Source: Anaeroplasma sp902783745
Lineage (GTDB): Bacteria > Bacillota_I > Bacilli_A > Acholeplasmatales > Anaeroplasmataceae
DNA length: 64,000 nt
Assembly: GCA_946617655.1 (NCBI GenBank)
Contig: CAMOKL010000002.1
Coordinates: 124,001-188,000 of the forward strand
Reading direction: 5' to 3'
Shown here: positions 18,506 to 27,514 of the stretch, piece after piece
Position numbering within the stretch: the first letter of the stretch is position 1
Layout: the number at the start of each line of letters is the position of its first letter
Made by a program: the position numbers and the translations under genes
The notes under the pieces: model-generated
Seen by the model: only the letters and a program-made list of their open reading frames with translations
Database searches by the model: none
What the model was told of the DNA's origin: nothing

Positions 18506-19358
18506 AATTGAACCTCAAGGATTCTGTGGTGGTGTTAATAACGCTATTAAAATCTTAAATAAGGTTTTAGAAGATAAAAACACTAAAAAGCCTATATATT
18601 TATTAGGTAACCTAATCCATAATAAATTCGTTATGGAAGAATTTGAAAAAAAAGGTGTAATTATATTAGATATAAAAGGTAAAACTAGACTTGAGCTTTT
18701 AGATTTAATCAAAACTGATGGTACAGTTATATTTTCTGCCCATGGTGTTTCACCTAGCGTTTATTCTAAAGCGAAATCTATGGGATTAGATATCGTTGAT
18801 GCAACATGTCCTTATGTTAATGTTGTACACAATAAAATAATAGATTATATAAAAAAAGGATATTCTATTATTTATATAGGTGGAAAAGGACATCCCGAGT
18901 GTGAAGGTGTATTAGGAATTGATGATAATATTTCACTTGTAACATCAAAAGATGATGTTATAAACCTTAACATAGATAATGAATTAATTTATGTTACAAA
19001 TCAAACTACATTATCAATTTATGATATTAAAGATATATTTAATGAAATATTAAATAAATATCCTAACGCAGTAATTGATGATAAGATATGTATGGCAACA
19101 ACAATAAGACAAAAAGCAATTATGGAACAAGATATTCCAGATTTATGTATAATTGTTGGTGACCCTTCTTCTTCAAATACTAAAAAGCTTAAACAAGTAT
19201 CTCTATTAAAAGGTATAAATACTATTATGATAGAATCTATAAAAGATTTATCTAATATTTCTTTTGATAATATTAAGACTATATCTATATCTTCTGGTGC
19301 ATCTACTCCTTCTTATTTAGTAGATGAAATAATAAATTATATAAAAAATATAAAATAG
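18489..19358 (+). CDS. ispH: 4-hydroxy-3-methylbut-2-enyl diphosphate reductase
   Basis: 289 residues, the last step of the MEP isoprenoid pathway. The three Fe-S cysteines are Cys13 (GFCGGV), Cys107 (DATCPYV) and Cys201 (DKICMATTIRQ); GHPECEG and GDPSSSNTKKL are also conserved. It makes IPP and DMAPP, which feed UppS, encoded just upstream with a 17-bp overlap. dxs, the first MEP enzyme, is 1 kb away on the other strand. Confidence 0.95.
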   Translation: MIQVNKIEPQGFCGGVNNAIKILNKVLEDKNTKKPIYLLGNLIHNKFVMEEFEKKGVIILDIKGKTRLELLDLIKTDGTVIFSAHGVSPSVYSKAKSMGLDIVDATCPYVNVVHNKIIDYIKKGYSIIYIGGKGHPECEGVLGIDDNISLVTSKDDVINLNIDNELIYVTNQTTLSIYDIKDIFNEILNKYPNAVIDDKICMATTIRQKAIMEQDIPDLCIIVGDPSSSNTKKLKQVSLLKGINTIMIESIKDLSNISFDNIKTISISSGASTPSYLVDEIINYIKNIK

Positions 19359-19383
19359 AGGCATGATTTATTCATGCCTTTTA
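19359..19383 (+). terminator. intrinsic terminator of uppS-ispH
   Basis: AGGCATGA/TCATGCCT stem (19359-19366 with 19372-19379), loop TTTAT, then T4. It begins next to the ispH stop and ends just before the convergent acyltransferase gene. Confidence 0.88.
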
Positions 19384-19387
19384 ATTA

Positions 19388-20197
19388 CTAAAAAGATTTT
19401 TTATAACCAATACCATAAGAATCAGTATAATAATCTATTCTTTTACTATTATTATATATTGGTTCATAATAATTATCTTTTATGAAAGCTAAAGATACTA
19501 CTTCTTTATGAACTAATTTCATAAATTCATCTTTATATTCTTTATAATTTTGATTTTTTAATGGGATAATAGGTTTACCTATATTTATAGTTAAAGATGC
19601 TGGTGATTTAAATATTTTAGATCTAATAAAACCATTTTTCCTATAGCTAATTGCTAAAGGAAGAATAGGTTTATTATTTTTAATACTAAAATATGCAAAT
19701 CCATCCTTAAATGGCCTTATAGGTCTATAAAACTCCCACATGCTACCTTCTGCATAAATGTGAAGCCATCCCTTATTATTTAAGTAATTGTTTATTTCTT
19801 TAACAAATTTTAAAGAGCCTTTTATATTATCTTCTGGGATAGGAATACCACCTGCAAGCTTAACTAAACCTCTATTAGAAGCTTCTAAATTCTTCTTCCA
19901 TGCTAAAAACTTTATATCAGTTTTCTTTAATGCCTTAGATATTGCAAGATAATCCCACATATGTACATGATTGCATACTGTAATAGCACCATCTTTTAAT
20001 ACATCTTTATATAATTTTAAATTCTTTCTTCCTACTATTTTTAAGTTTAATCTTATCTTAACTAATGGAAACACAATTAATCTAACAATAAATCTAAAAA
20101 ATTTTAATTTCCTTTTAAATTTAATAGATTCATCTATATATTGATATTTTTCATTTAAATCTAAATTAATAACACAATCTTTTTTTAAATAATGCAT
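19388..20197 (-). CDS. PlsC-type 1-acylglycerol-3-phosphate acyltransferase
   Basis: 269 residues from the ATG at 20197. The catalytic HX4D motif is in CNHVHMWDYLAI, and the acceptor-binding region is YAEGSMWEFYRPIRPFKDG. It probably acylates lysophosphatidic acid or a related lipid at the membrane. The frame continues 19 codons upstream of the ATG without a stop and reads like the normal N-terminus of this family (DYDPKVNKFPYPKDTS). No ATG, GTG or TTG occurs there, but an ATA at 20249-20251 lies 7 bp after AGGTGA. The real start may therefore be AUA (see findings). Confidence 0.85.
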   Translation of the reverse strand: MHYLKKDCVINLDLNEKYQYIDESIKFKRKLKFFRFIVRLIVFPLVKIRLNLKIVGRKNLKLYKDVLKDGAITVCNHVHMWDYLAISKALKKTDIKFLAWKKNLEASNRGLVKLAGGIPIPEDNIKGSLKFVKEINNYLNNKGWLHIYAEGSMWEFYRPIRPFKDGFAYFSIKNNKPILPLAISYRKNGFIRSKIFKSPASLTINIGKPIIPLKNQNYKEYKDEFMKLVHKEVVSLAFIKDNYYEPIYNNSKRIDYYTDSYGIGYKKSF

Positions 20198-20321
20198 AGA
20201 TGTATCTTTAGGGTATGGAAATTTATTTACTTTAGGATCATAATCTACTATTTTCTAATCACCTTTTTTTATATTATATATTATTAATATAAATTCAACA
20301 AATACATAAATTAAAATAAAT

Positions 20322-20361
20322 CATAAAAAAATACCCTCAGTTTCAAACTGAGGGATTTTTT
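20322..20361 (-). terminator. intrinsic terminator after dxs
   Basis: CCCTCAGTTT/AAACTGAGGG stem (20334-20343 with 20345-20354) flanked by A and T runs, so it can act in both directions. It abuts the dxs stop codon. Confidence 0.88.
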
Positions 20362-22196
20362 TAATTATTATCTAAATTATTAATAATATATTCTTTAATT
20401 TTTTCATCAGTTAATCCATATTTATCATATAAATCATCTAATGAACCATTAGGTATAATATCATTTGATGTAAATGAATGAGTAAGTACTCTTGAATTAA
20501 AATTATTGTTTTCTTTAAATTCTAATATATTATGGTATAATCCACCATTCCTTACTACTTGTTCAAATACAATAATCTTATTAAATCTTTCAAATACACT
20601 TCTTAAGATACCTAAATCCATAGGTCTTATTGATCTTGCGTTAACAACAGTAACATCTAAATCATTTTTATCTACAATTTTAGCTATCCTTTTAATATCA
20701 GGACCATATCCTATAATACAAAGGCTCTTACCTTTTGTTAGATATTCCCAATATAATTCACATTTATAATTAAAATCAAGTTTAGTAATATCTTCATCAA
20801 TTTTTGGATATCTTATTACTACAGGATGATTAATTTCAAATGCTAAATTAAATAATCCAATAAGTTCTTTTAAATCCATTGGCATAAGAACATAAAAATT
20901 AGGCATTGATAAGAACATAGATACATCATATATACCTTGATGAGTTTCTCCATCAAACCCAACAATACCCGCTCTATCTATACCTATAATTACAGGTAAG
21001 TCTTGTCTTGCGATATCATTTAAGAACATATCATAGCTTCTTTGTGAGAATGTAGAATACATTAATAAAATACTTCTTTTATTATGTAATGCCATACCTG
21101 CACACATTAATGTCGCATGCTCTTCTGCAATACCACAATCAATAAATGATTCTGGATATAATTCACTGAATTTATTTAATCTTTCTCCTGCCTTCATTGC
21201 AGGTGTTACAACAAAGAATTCATTTGTTTTTCTTTTTTCTACTAGATAATCCGCTAAAGCTTGTGAATAAGACATTTTTTTATCATTATTGTTTAAAGGT
21301 AAGCCTGTTTCAACATCAAATGGCTTAACTCCATGGAATCCTTCCTTATCTTCTTCAGCATATTTATAACCTTTACCTTTAGTTGTAATAAGCTGAATTA
21401 ATACAGGACCTTTATTATTTTTAATACGTTTAAATAATCTTATTAAAGCCTTAATATCATGGCCATAATATGGTCCATAATAATCATATCCTAAATCTTC
21501 AAATATATTATCACGTTGTATTAAACCTTTCATACTTCTTTTTAATCTATGGAAGAATCTTACAACAAATCCTGGTAATATTTTTGTTAATAAACCTTTA
21601 AATCCTCTATAAAATTTAGTAGTTCTTAATCTTAATAAAGATTTAGATAGGGCACCAACAGATTTAGAAATCCCCATCTTATTATCATTTAAGATAATAA
21701 TTGGAGAATTATTAGATTTAATTTGTCCTAAATAATTTAATCCTTCAAACGCAACACCATTAGATATAGATGAGTCTCCAATCAATACAATTTGTCTTTT
21801 TTCAGGATTACTTTTATTTAATCCTGATGCGGCACTAATTGATGTTGATGAATGGCCTGATTCCCATATATCATAGCTTGATTCACTTCTTTTGATATAG
21901 CCACTCATTCCACCATATCCTCTAAGATTTTTAAAATCCTTTGCTCTACCGGTTAAAATCTTATGTACATATGATTGATGTCCTACATCAAATAATAATT
22001 CATCATTAGGATCTTGGAAAACATAATGCATCGCAATAGTTAATTCAACAACACCTAAATTAGATGATAGATGTCCACCTGTTTTAGATACATTTTCTAT
22101 AAGAAATTTTCTAATCTCTTCTGCAAGCTCCTTTAATTCCTTAATTGATAAATCTCGTAAGAATTTAGGATCTTTGATATCATAAAGATTAATCAA
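20361..22196 (-). CDS. dxs: 1-deoxy-D-xylulose-5-phosphate synthase
   Basis: A thiamine-diphosphate transketolase-like enzyme, the first step of the MEP pathway, about 611 residues. Conserved parts are GHLSSNLGVVELTIAMHYVF, FDVGHQSYVHKILTGR, CGIAEEHATLMCAGMAL (catalytic Glu) and DRAGIVGFDGETHQGIYD. The ThDP motif usually written GDG reads GDS here (GDSSISNGVAFEGLNYLG, then ILNDN). The TTG at 22196 is preferred over the TTG at 22205 because GGGAG abuts the earlier one. It lies 13 bp after the CpsB-like gene and is probably cotranscribed with it. Confidence 0.95.
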   Translation of the reverse strand: MINLYDIKDPKFLRDLSIKELKELAEEIRKFLIENVSKTGGHLSSNLGVVELTIAMHYVFQDPNDELLFDVGHQSYVHKILTGRAKDFKNLRGYGGMSGYIKRSESSYDIWESGHSSTSISAASGLNKSNPEKRQIVLIGDSSISNGVAFEGLNYLGQIKSNNSPIIILNDNKMGISKSVGALSKSLLRLRTTKFYRGFKGLLTKILPGFVVRFFHRLKRSMKGLIQRDNIFEDLGYDYYGPYYGHDIKALIRLFKRIKNNKGPVLIQLITTKGKGYKYAEEDKEGFHGVKPFDVETGLPLNNNDKKMSYSQALADYLVEKRKTNEFFVVTPAMKAGERLNKFSELYPESFIDCGIAEEHATLMCAGMALHNKRSILLMYSTFSQRSYDMFLNDIARQDLPVIIGIDRAGIVGFDGETHQGIYDVSMFLSMPNFYVLMPMDLKELIGLFNLAFEINHPVVIRYPKIDEDITKLDFNYKCELYWEYLTKGKSLCIIGYGPDIKRIAKIVDKNDLDVTVVNARSIRPMDLGILRSVFERFNKIIVFEQVVRNGGLYHNILEFKENNNFNSRVLTHSFTSNDIIPNGSLDDLYDKYGLTDEKIKEYIINNLDNN

Positions 22197-22209
22197 AAGA
22201 ATCAACTCC

Positions 22210-22872
22210 CTATTTTAAGAATTCAGGTATGGTATTAAATAATTTATCATACTGATTCTTATACTTCTTTAATATAACCTTTTTAGCATAAGAAAAACCA
22301 CATGGCCTTGATGTCATATTATGACAGTCAGATGCAATATATGTAACAAGGTTATTTTTTAATAAATATTTTAATTTCTTTTTATAACAAGACATCATAA
22401 ATGCTTCAGAATTAATCTGAATTTCTGCATATCTTGCGATTTCATTATAATCATCAAAAGTTAAATAATCATAACGTTCTATATGTGCAACAATTGGCTT
22501 ATAGCCTTTAATAGATAAATCATATACTATATCAGAAATATTAGTTTCTAAAGTAGTAGAAAATTCTATTAATAAATACTTAGAATTATTCATAGTAAGA
22601 ATTAATCCGTCCTCAAGGTCACGGATAAATTTCTCATAATAATAAAGCTCACATCCTAAATATAGATTACAATCAATATCTATATTATCTTTAAACTCAT
22701 TAAATTTTTCAATTAATAAATCCTTACATAACTCCCTTTTACTTTGATGCGGTGTTAATACAATATATTTATTTCCCTCATCTACTTCTTTTTTTATTAA
22801 TTCCTTTGAAACATCTATATTTGCTGCACCATCATCAACATTAGGAAGTATATGGCAATGTATATCAACCAT
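22210..22872 (-). CDS. CpsB/YwqE-type PHP-domain tyrosine-protein phosphatase
   Basis: 220 residues from the ATG at 22872, which follows AAGGAGG. PHP metal-binding motifs: VDIHCHILPNVDDGA, LTPHQSK, AHIERYDY and IASDCHN. The family dephosphorylates bacterial tyrosine kinases of capsule and exopolysaccharide systems; the kinase gene lies just upstream. There is no room for a promoter in the 46 bp between the two genes, so this gene probably depends on readthrough of the hairpin at 22891-22915, which would lower phosphatase relative to kinase. Confidence 0.9.
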   Translation of the reverse strand: MVDIHCHILPNVDDGAANIDVSKELIKKEVDEGNKYIVLTPHQSKRELCKDLLIEKFNEFKDNIDIDCNLYLGCELYYYEKFIRDLEDGLILTMNNSKYLLIEFSTTLETNISDIVYDLSIKGYKPIVAHIERYDYLTFDDYNEIARYAEIQINSEAFMMSCYKKKLKYLLKNNLVTYIASDCHNMTSRPCGFSYAKKVILKKYKNQYDKLFNTIPEFLK

Positions 22873-22890
22873 ATAAGCCTCCTTATCCAA

Positions 22891-22915
22891 TAAAAAAACG
22901 CCCAATTAAGGGCAT
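22891..22915 (-). terminator. hairpin terminator/attenuator between kinase and phosphatase genes
   Basis: AATGCCC/GGGCGTT stem (with one G-T pair) at 22898-22915, followed on the minus strand by T7. It starts within the last codons of the kinase gene. Confidence 0.7.
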
Positions 22916-22918
22916 TTT

Positions 22919-24301
22919 TTATTTTTCTATAGTCTTGTTTTCATCACTACCATAACCATATTGGTAATAATAATAGCTTTCCTTCTTAGTCATCTTAACC
23001 TTAGTAATATTAACACCTATAATGTTATCATTTTGCTTAACAAGACTACTTAAAGAATCCCTTATATCCTTTTTATGTGCTTGGTTTAATGCAACATTAT
23101 AAATAACACCATCACTTATACTTGCGATAGTTGATGCATCACTACATGCAAGTAGAGGTGGAGTATCAATAAATACATAATCATATTGTTCTTTTAATGT
23201 ATTAATTAAATCTTTTAATTTTTGGCTTTCTAATACTACAACTGGGTTATCAATTGACTTACCTGCAGTAATAACATCTACACCAGATTCTGTCTTTTTA
23301 ATGATTTTTTCTAAATCACAAGAATCTTCTAAGTATTCAACAATACCATTTTCCTTTTCAACCTTGAATACTTTATGTACTCTTGGCTTTCTTAAGTCTA
23401 AGTCTAATAATATTGCCTTCTTATTATTATTTGAAGCTGTATATGCTAAATTACTTGATACTGTTGTCTTTAATTCACCACCAGTTGTTGATGTAATTGT
23501 AATAACCTTAAATGGATTATCAACATTAGCTAATTTAACATTAGATAATACTCTATTATATGGTTCAAAGTTTCTTTGTGAAGGCTTTACTAAATCTTCA
23601 TCATTACTCTTCTCTCCATTATCAGCCTTAACACCAATAATAGGATATCCAAGCTGTTCAATTTCATCCTTAGTCTTATATTTATTAGATGCAAATTCCT
23701 TAATAAATACAACAACTAATCCTAAAACAACACCTGCAAGTACTGCAACTACCATATATAATTTTCTATTAGGACCAGCTTCATATGCATTATCACCATA
23801 ATCACGCTTAGAAATCTTACAATAATAATGTTCATATTCAGAATCAGAATCAAATGAATACATAACAATTTCATCAACTAAAGCTTTAACAATATCTTGA
23901 GATTCAGAAGGATTATTAGTTGTAACCTTATATGAAATTATCATCGCATCAGTTGAATATGATGCAGAAATCACCTTTCTTAATGATGTAACTGATAAAG
24001 AATATTTACTAGATAATCTTTCTGCAACTTTAGTTAAAATAGATTCTGATGTAGAGAAATCACCAATTGTATTAACATATCTTAATGAATTAGCTGTATC
24101 AAGTGAGTCATCATCGGTTTTATATTCTACAGAAACAGATCCTTCAGCATAATATTTGGTTTTTACAAATCCAAATGTATAAATAGCGCCTATAACTGTA
24201 ACAGATACGATAATAATTAAAAGTAAAATCCAACTTTTTCTTATCGCCCCTAAAATATCAGATATAGTTATTCCTTTTTGTTTTTCAATTTCTTTTTCCA
24301 T
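22919..24301 (-). CDS. polysaccharide co-polymerase/tyrosine autokinase (CpsC-CpsD type fusion)
   Basis: 460 residues. Wzz-like chain-length domain with membrane segments near 23-45 and 183-203, then a cytoplasmic BY-kinase domain. Walker A-prime is AILLDLDLRKPRVH, Walker B is YVFIDTPPLL, and the C-terminal tyrosine cluster ESYYYYQYGYG is the usual autophosphorylation tail. The P-loop is odd: TSTTGGELKTTVS, with Leu where the Gly before the catalytic Lys is expected. It probably controls export or length of a capsule or exopolysaccharide. A second copy is at 33493. Confidence 0.9.
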   Translation of the reverse strand: MEKEIEKQKGITISDILGAIRKSWILLLIIIVSVTVIGAIYTFGFVKTKYYAEGSVSVEYKTDDDSLDTANSLRYVNTIGDFSTSESILTKVAERLSSKYSLSVTSLRKVISASYSTDAMIISYKVTTNNPSESQDIVKALVDEIVMYSFDSDSEYEHYYCKISKRDYGDNAYEAGPNRKLYMVVAVLAGVVLGLVVVFIKEFASNKYKTKDEIEQLGYPIIGVKADNGEKSNDEDLVKPSQRNFEPYNRVLSNVKLANVDNPFKVITITSTTGGELKTTVSSNLAYTASNNNKKAILLDLDLRKPRVHKVFKVEKENGIVEYLEDSCDLEKIIKKTESGVDVITAGKSIDNPVVVLESQKLKDLINTLKEQYDYVFIDTPPLLACSDASTIASISDGVIYNVALNQAHKKDIRDSLSSLVKQNDNIIGVNITKVKMTKKESYYYYQYGYGSDENKTIEK

Positions 24302-24413
24302 AAACTATAACTCCTATTAAAAATACTTCTTATTAATTATAAATTATATAGCATTAAAAGTCAATTAAAAGCTAGCCATCTATAAAGTCCATCTATAACC
24401 CCTTATAACTTAA

Positions 24414-26003
24414 CTATTCACCTAATTTAATTACATCTTCATTATCAGAAAAATTTCTTTTATGAGTAATATAGATAATAGTTTTATTTAAAGATAATAA
24501 ATTATTTATAATTAAATCTTCATTTTCTTTATCTAACTGACTTGTTATTTCATCTAACAATAATATAGGCTTATCTCTTAATAAAGCTAAGGCAATAGAT
24601 AATCTTTCCATTTGTCCTTCGCTTAATCCCTTACCTTTAGTAAGCTTATAATCAAGCTTACCATCTAAATTATTAATTTCATTTAATAAATTAACCTTAG
24701 TTAAAGCTTCATTTATTAAATTAATATCTGTAACACCAGTAAGCATTTTAATATTTTCTCTTATAGATAAAGAAAATAATATATTATCAACTGATACATA
24801 AGATATTAGATTTCTTGTGCTTTTTGATGCAATATTAGAATCAAATCTAATATTACCTGAATTAGGCTTTAAAAAACCTAATAATAGCATAAATAATGTA
24901 GTCTTTCCAATGCCAGATGGTCCTGAAACCTTAACAATAGATGACTTTTTAATATTAAAAGATAAATTCTTTATTATATATTTATCAACATCATAATAAT
25001 ATGACACATTATCTATTACAATTTCATTAAAATCATTTACTAAATTATCATTATTTTCATCACTTAATTCTAATAAATTATTAATTCTATTTTCAGATTC
25101 ACTACCTAAATGATATTGATTCAAATAACTTGATAAATTCATAAATGGTGATTCAATACTATTTATTAACTGAACTACTGCAAGTAATGAACCATAACTA
25201 AATAAATTAAGAGAAATTAATATTGATCCAAAAACTAAAGACGATACAAATATTAAAGATGTAAATGCATATACAAATCCATTCGCAGAATAAATAATTA
25301 AATTTCTTCTCCCCTTACTTCTTCTTGCGATTGTATTTAATTCAACAAATTTATTATAACTTCTATTTTCTGCATCAAATGATTTAATTAATTTATTATT
25401 TTCAAATGATTCAATTATAAATGATGAAGCATTTGAATCATCTTCTAATACACGCTTATGATGACGCTTAATAATCTTAGAATAAAGCTTTGCAAGTACT
25501 AACGCAATTAATCCTAATAATACAATTGCTATCGCAAATAGCTTATATTTAGTCTCATCTACAATAATTAATATTGTTAACGCAATTAAAGCTCTTGCGA
25601 TTTGAATAATAAGAGATGGAATAGTTTGTAAATACTTTCTTATTATATTTGCAATATCTTGTTCATATAAAACCTCTATATCACCACTTCTATATTTTAA
25701 AAGCTCAGTAATATCTTTAGAAACTAAAGAATTATAAAGCTTATTCTTTAATTCTAATTCAGAATCTAAATAGAATTTAGAATATAAGAAATTATATACT
25801 ATATGAGCTATTATAGCTAATAATACAAATATAGATATCAAGATTATATATAATATTAAATTATTAAAACCTCTATTACTATCTTCACTTATTAATAATG
25901 CTTCATTAACTAAATATTTACTAACAAATGGTATTAACAATACCGTAAACGCAATAAATAATCCAAGTAAAGATAATATAATAGTATATTTCTTTTTTAT
26001 CAT
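24414..26003 (-). CDS. ABC transporter, fused membrane and ATPase domains (exporter)
   Basis: 529 residues. Six membrane helices in the first 290 residues, then the nucleotide-binding domain: Walker A VSGPSGIGKTTLF, signature LSEGQMERLSIAL, Walker B PILLLDEITSQLD, H-loop IYITHKR. Half-transporters of this type form homodimers and export peptides or lipids. It is on the same strand downstream of the lipoprotein, S26-like peptidase, PqqD and HPr-kinase-like genes, so a modified peptide is a plausible cargo. There is no C39 peptidase domain at the N-terminus. Confidence 0.88.
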   Translation of the reverse strand: MIKKKYTIILSLLGLFIAFTVLLIPFVSKYLVNEALLISEDSNRGFNNLILYIILISIFVLLAIIAHIVYNFLYSKFYLDSELELKNKLYNSLVSKDITELLKYRSGDIEVLYEQDIANIIRKYLQTIPSLIIQIARALIALTILIIVDETKYKLFAIAIVLLGLIALVLAKLYSKIIKRHHKRVLEDDSNASSFIIESFENNKLIKSFDAENRSYNKFVELNTIARRSKGRRNLIIYSANGFVYAFTSLIFVSSLVFGSILISLNLFSYGSLLAVVQLINSIESPFMNLSSYLNQYHLGSESENRINNLLELSDENNDNLVNDFNEIVIDNVSYYYDVDKYIIKNLSFNIKKSSIVKVSGPSGIGKTTLFMLLLGFLKPNSGNIRFDSNIASKSTRNLISYVSVDNILFSLSIRENIKMLTGVTDINLINEALTKVNLLNEINNLDGKLDYKLTKGKGLSEGQMERLSIALALLRDKPILLLDEITSQLDKENEDLIINNLLSLNKTIIYITHKRNFSDNEDVIKLGE

Positions 26004-26049
26004 ATTTAAACTCCTATAATAATTATAATTATTATACTATACTTTTAAA

Positions 26050-26170
26050 AATATTGAAACAAATAAAGCATATTATATAAAATCACTATGATTAACTTTT
26101 AATAAAATCTTATTGATTAACTTTTGATTAGTTCCCAAAGGGTATGGGGAATGTGTCCCCATATAAAAAG
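26050..26170. other. intergenic stretch with short repeats and a GC-rich hairpin
   Basis: TGATTAACTTTT occurs at 26089 and 26114. A hairpin ATGGGGA/TCCCCAT follows at about 26145-26163, unusually GC-rich for this genome. No ORF with an RBS is seen. It could be a mobile-element scar or a small RNA; neither can be shown. Confidence 0.35.
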
Positions 26171-26174
26171 AAAA

Positions 26175-26232
26175 ATAAAAAACTCCATTATAAACAAGAT
26201 AACATTAAGTTATTTTGAATAACATGGAGGTT
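26175..26232 (-). terminator. terminator after lipoprotein gene
   Basis: Outer arms AACTCCAT and ATGGAGGTT (26181-26188 with 26224-26232) enclose a smaller GTTATT/AATAAC hairpin. T-rich sequence follows on the minus strand. Confidence 0.65.
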
Positions 26233-26241
26233 TTAAATTAA

Positions 26242-26775
26242 TTAAGCATATTCATATTTAATATATGAAGAACCTGATAAATCATAAATTATTTCTGTTT
26301 TAGTATATTGAGCCTTTTTAGGATATACTGATAATGTCTTATTTTCGTAATCATATTCATATGTACTACTATTCCAAACAAACACTTCTTCATTTTGAAT
26401 CAATTCATATATATTATTAGGTAATGTATTGTTAACATAGTATTCTGAAATGACTATAGCTTTTTTAAAGCTTTCATTATATTTAATTGTATGTTTTAAT
26501 GAATATATTTCACCAACTAATTCACCTTTTGTATAAGTAACATTGTTATATTCAAGTTGTGAAATTGAAGAATTAATAATACTTTTTAATACATATATTC
26601 TTTTTACATCAGCTTCTTCGTTTATGAATTCATAAACCTCAGTAGATGTTGTAATCGAATTTAATGATACTTCAGGGGCATATAAACTTTTACATTCTTT
26701 ATATCCAACTACACTACAGCTTGTTAAAACCATTAAGCAAATTATAGAAAAGATTAACAAAATACTTTTTTTCAT
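26242..26775 (-). CDS. lipoprotein, unknown
   Basis: 177 residues. Type II signal peptide with lipobox LTSC (Cys at about 20). The rest is a secreted domain rich in Ser, Thr, Tyr and Asn without a family I recognise. It lies between the S26-like peptidase gene (64 bp upstream) and the ABC exporter gene, with its own terminator downstream, so it probably belongs to the HPr-kinase-like/PqqD/S26 operon. It may be a substrate-binding, immunity or anchoring component; this is inference from position only. Confidence 0.6.
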   Translation of the reverse strand: MKKSILLIFSIICLMVLTSCSVVGYKECKSLYAPEVSLNSITTSTEVYEFINEEADVKRIYVLKSIINSSISQLEYNNVTYTKGELVGEIYSLKHTIKYNESFKKAIVISEYYVNNTLPNNIYELIQNEEVFVWNSSTYEYDYENKTLSVYPKKAQYTKTEIIYDLSGSSYIKYEYA

Positions 26776-26838
26776 TATAACATCTCCTAATCGTTAATAA
26801 TATTTTAAGCTAAAAGAATTTTAAATAAGCTTACTTTT

Positions 26839-27267
26839 CTATTTAAATAACTTAGAATTAAACCATCTAATGATAGATGATTTAATAAATAATTTATATA
26901 AAGAATATCTAAATCCTTTTAGATGGTATTCTTTATTATTCTTTTTATATGCTATTAATACTGCAAGAATTTGTGATTCTTTAATACCATATTCTACTTT
27001 TCTTTGGTGGTCTCCTACCATTATAAAGCTTTTATCTTTTTTTATTTTTCTAATTCTATGTAATACATATTGTCCATTATTTCTTTTATAAAGTACAATA
27101 TCGCCTTTTTTTAATGTTTTTATTCTATCTACAGTAACTAAATCATTATCATGTAATAAAGGCAACATAGACTTACCTTTTGATGGGAATGTAAATGTCA
27201 TTCCTTCCTTAAATGCATCATCCATAAGTGATACAATTGTATCCATACTAGTCTTTATAGATTCCAC
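26839..27267 (-). CDS. S26-type signal-peptidase-like protein (Ser/His)
   Basis: 142 residues. The serine motif FPSKGKSMLPLLHDNDLV is at about 28-45. The second catalytic segment GDIVLYKRNNGQYVLHRIRK carries His where SipS-type enzymes carry Lys, as in SipW/Sec11-like peptidases. There is no clear N-terminal membrane helix; a hydrophobic-basic C-terminus may touch the membrane. Overlaps the pqqD-like gene by 20 bp. S24/S26 peptidases often occur with PqqD and HPr-kinase-like genes in presumed RiPP loci, so cutting of a leader peptide is a reasonable guess. Confidence 0.75.
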   Translation of the reverse strand: MESIKTSMDTIVSLMDDAFKEGMTFTFPSKGKSMLPLLHDNDLVTVDRIKTLKKGDIVLYKRNNGQYVLHRIRKIKKDKSFIMVGDHQRKVEYGIKESQILAVLIAYKKNNKEYHLKGFRYSLYKLFIKSSIIRWFNSKLFK

Positions 27268-27514
27268 GTTTTTTTAATTCCTCTATAAATTCTATAATAT
27301 CTTTTTTTAATACATCTTCTTTTGCGTTATAGATTTGTGACATTTCAAAAGCTATAGTATCTATATCCTTATCTTCTTTTAATTTATTATAAATAACTGA
27401 TGCAGTTTCATTAATATTAAATATCTTATCAAATGATACATTATTTGAATTTGTAGGAATAATCATATAATCATTCCCTACATTTTTTAATATATATCCT
27501 TTTACTATAGGCAT
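27248..27514 (-). CDS. PqqD family peptide-binding protein (RiPP recognition element)
   Basis: 88 residues, the normal size of free-standing PqqD-like proteins. Pattern: a strand pair (YILKNVGNDYMIIPTN), then FNINETASVIYNKLKEDKDI, a helix with EMSQIYN and a C-terminal VLKKDIIEFIEELKKRG. Such proteins bind the leader of ribosomal peptides and present them to modifying enzymes (lasso peptide B1 and SPASM systems). It overlaps both neighbours (20 bp and 10 bp), so the kinase-like, PqqD and peptidase proteins are made together. Confidence 0.85.
   Translation of the reverse strand: MPIVKGYILKNVGNDYMIIPTNSNNVSFDKIFNINETASVIYNKLKEDKDIDTIAFEMSQIYNAKEDVLKKDIIEFIEELKKRGIYKD

Noticed and set aside
23301..23801. 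166-codon plus-strand ORF
   Set aside because: Lies wholly inside the tyrosine kinase gene on the other strand and lacks an RBS and any recognisable domain.
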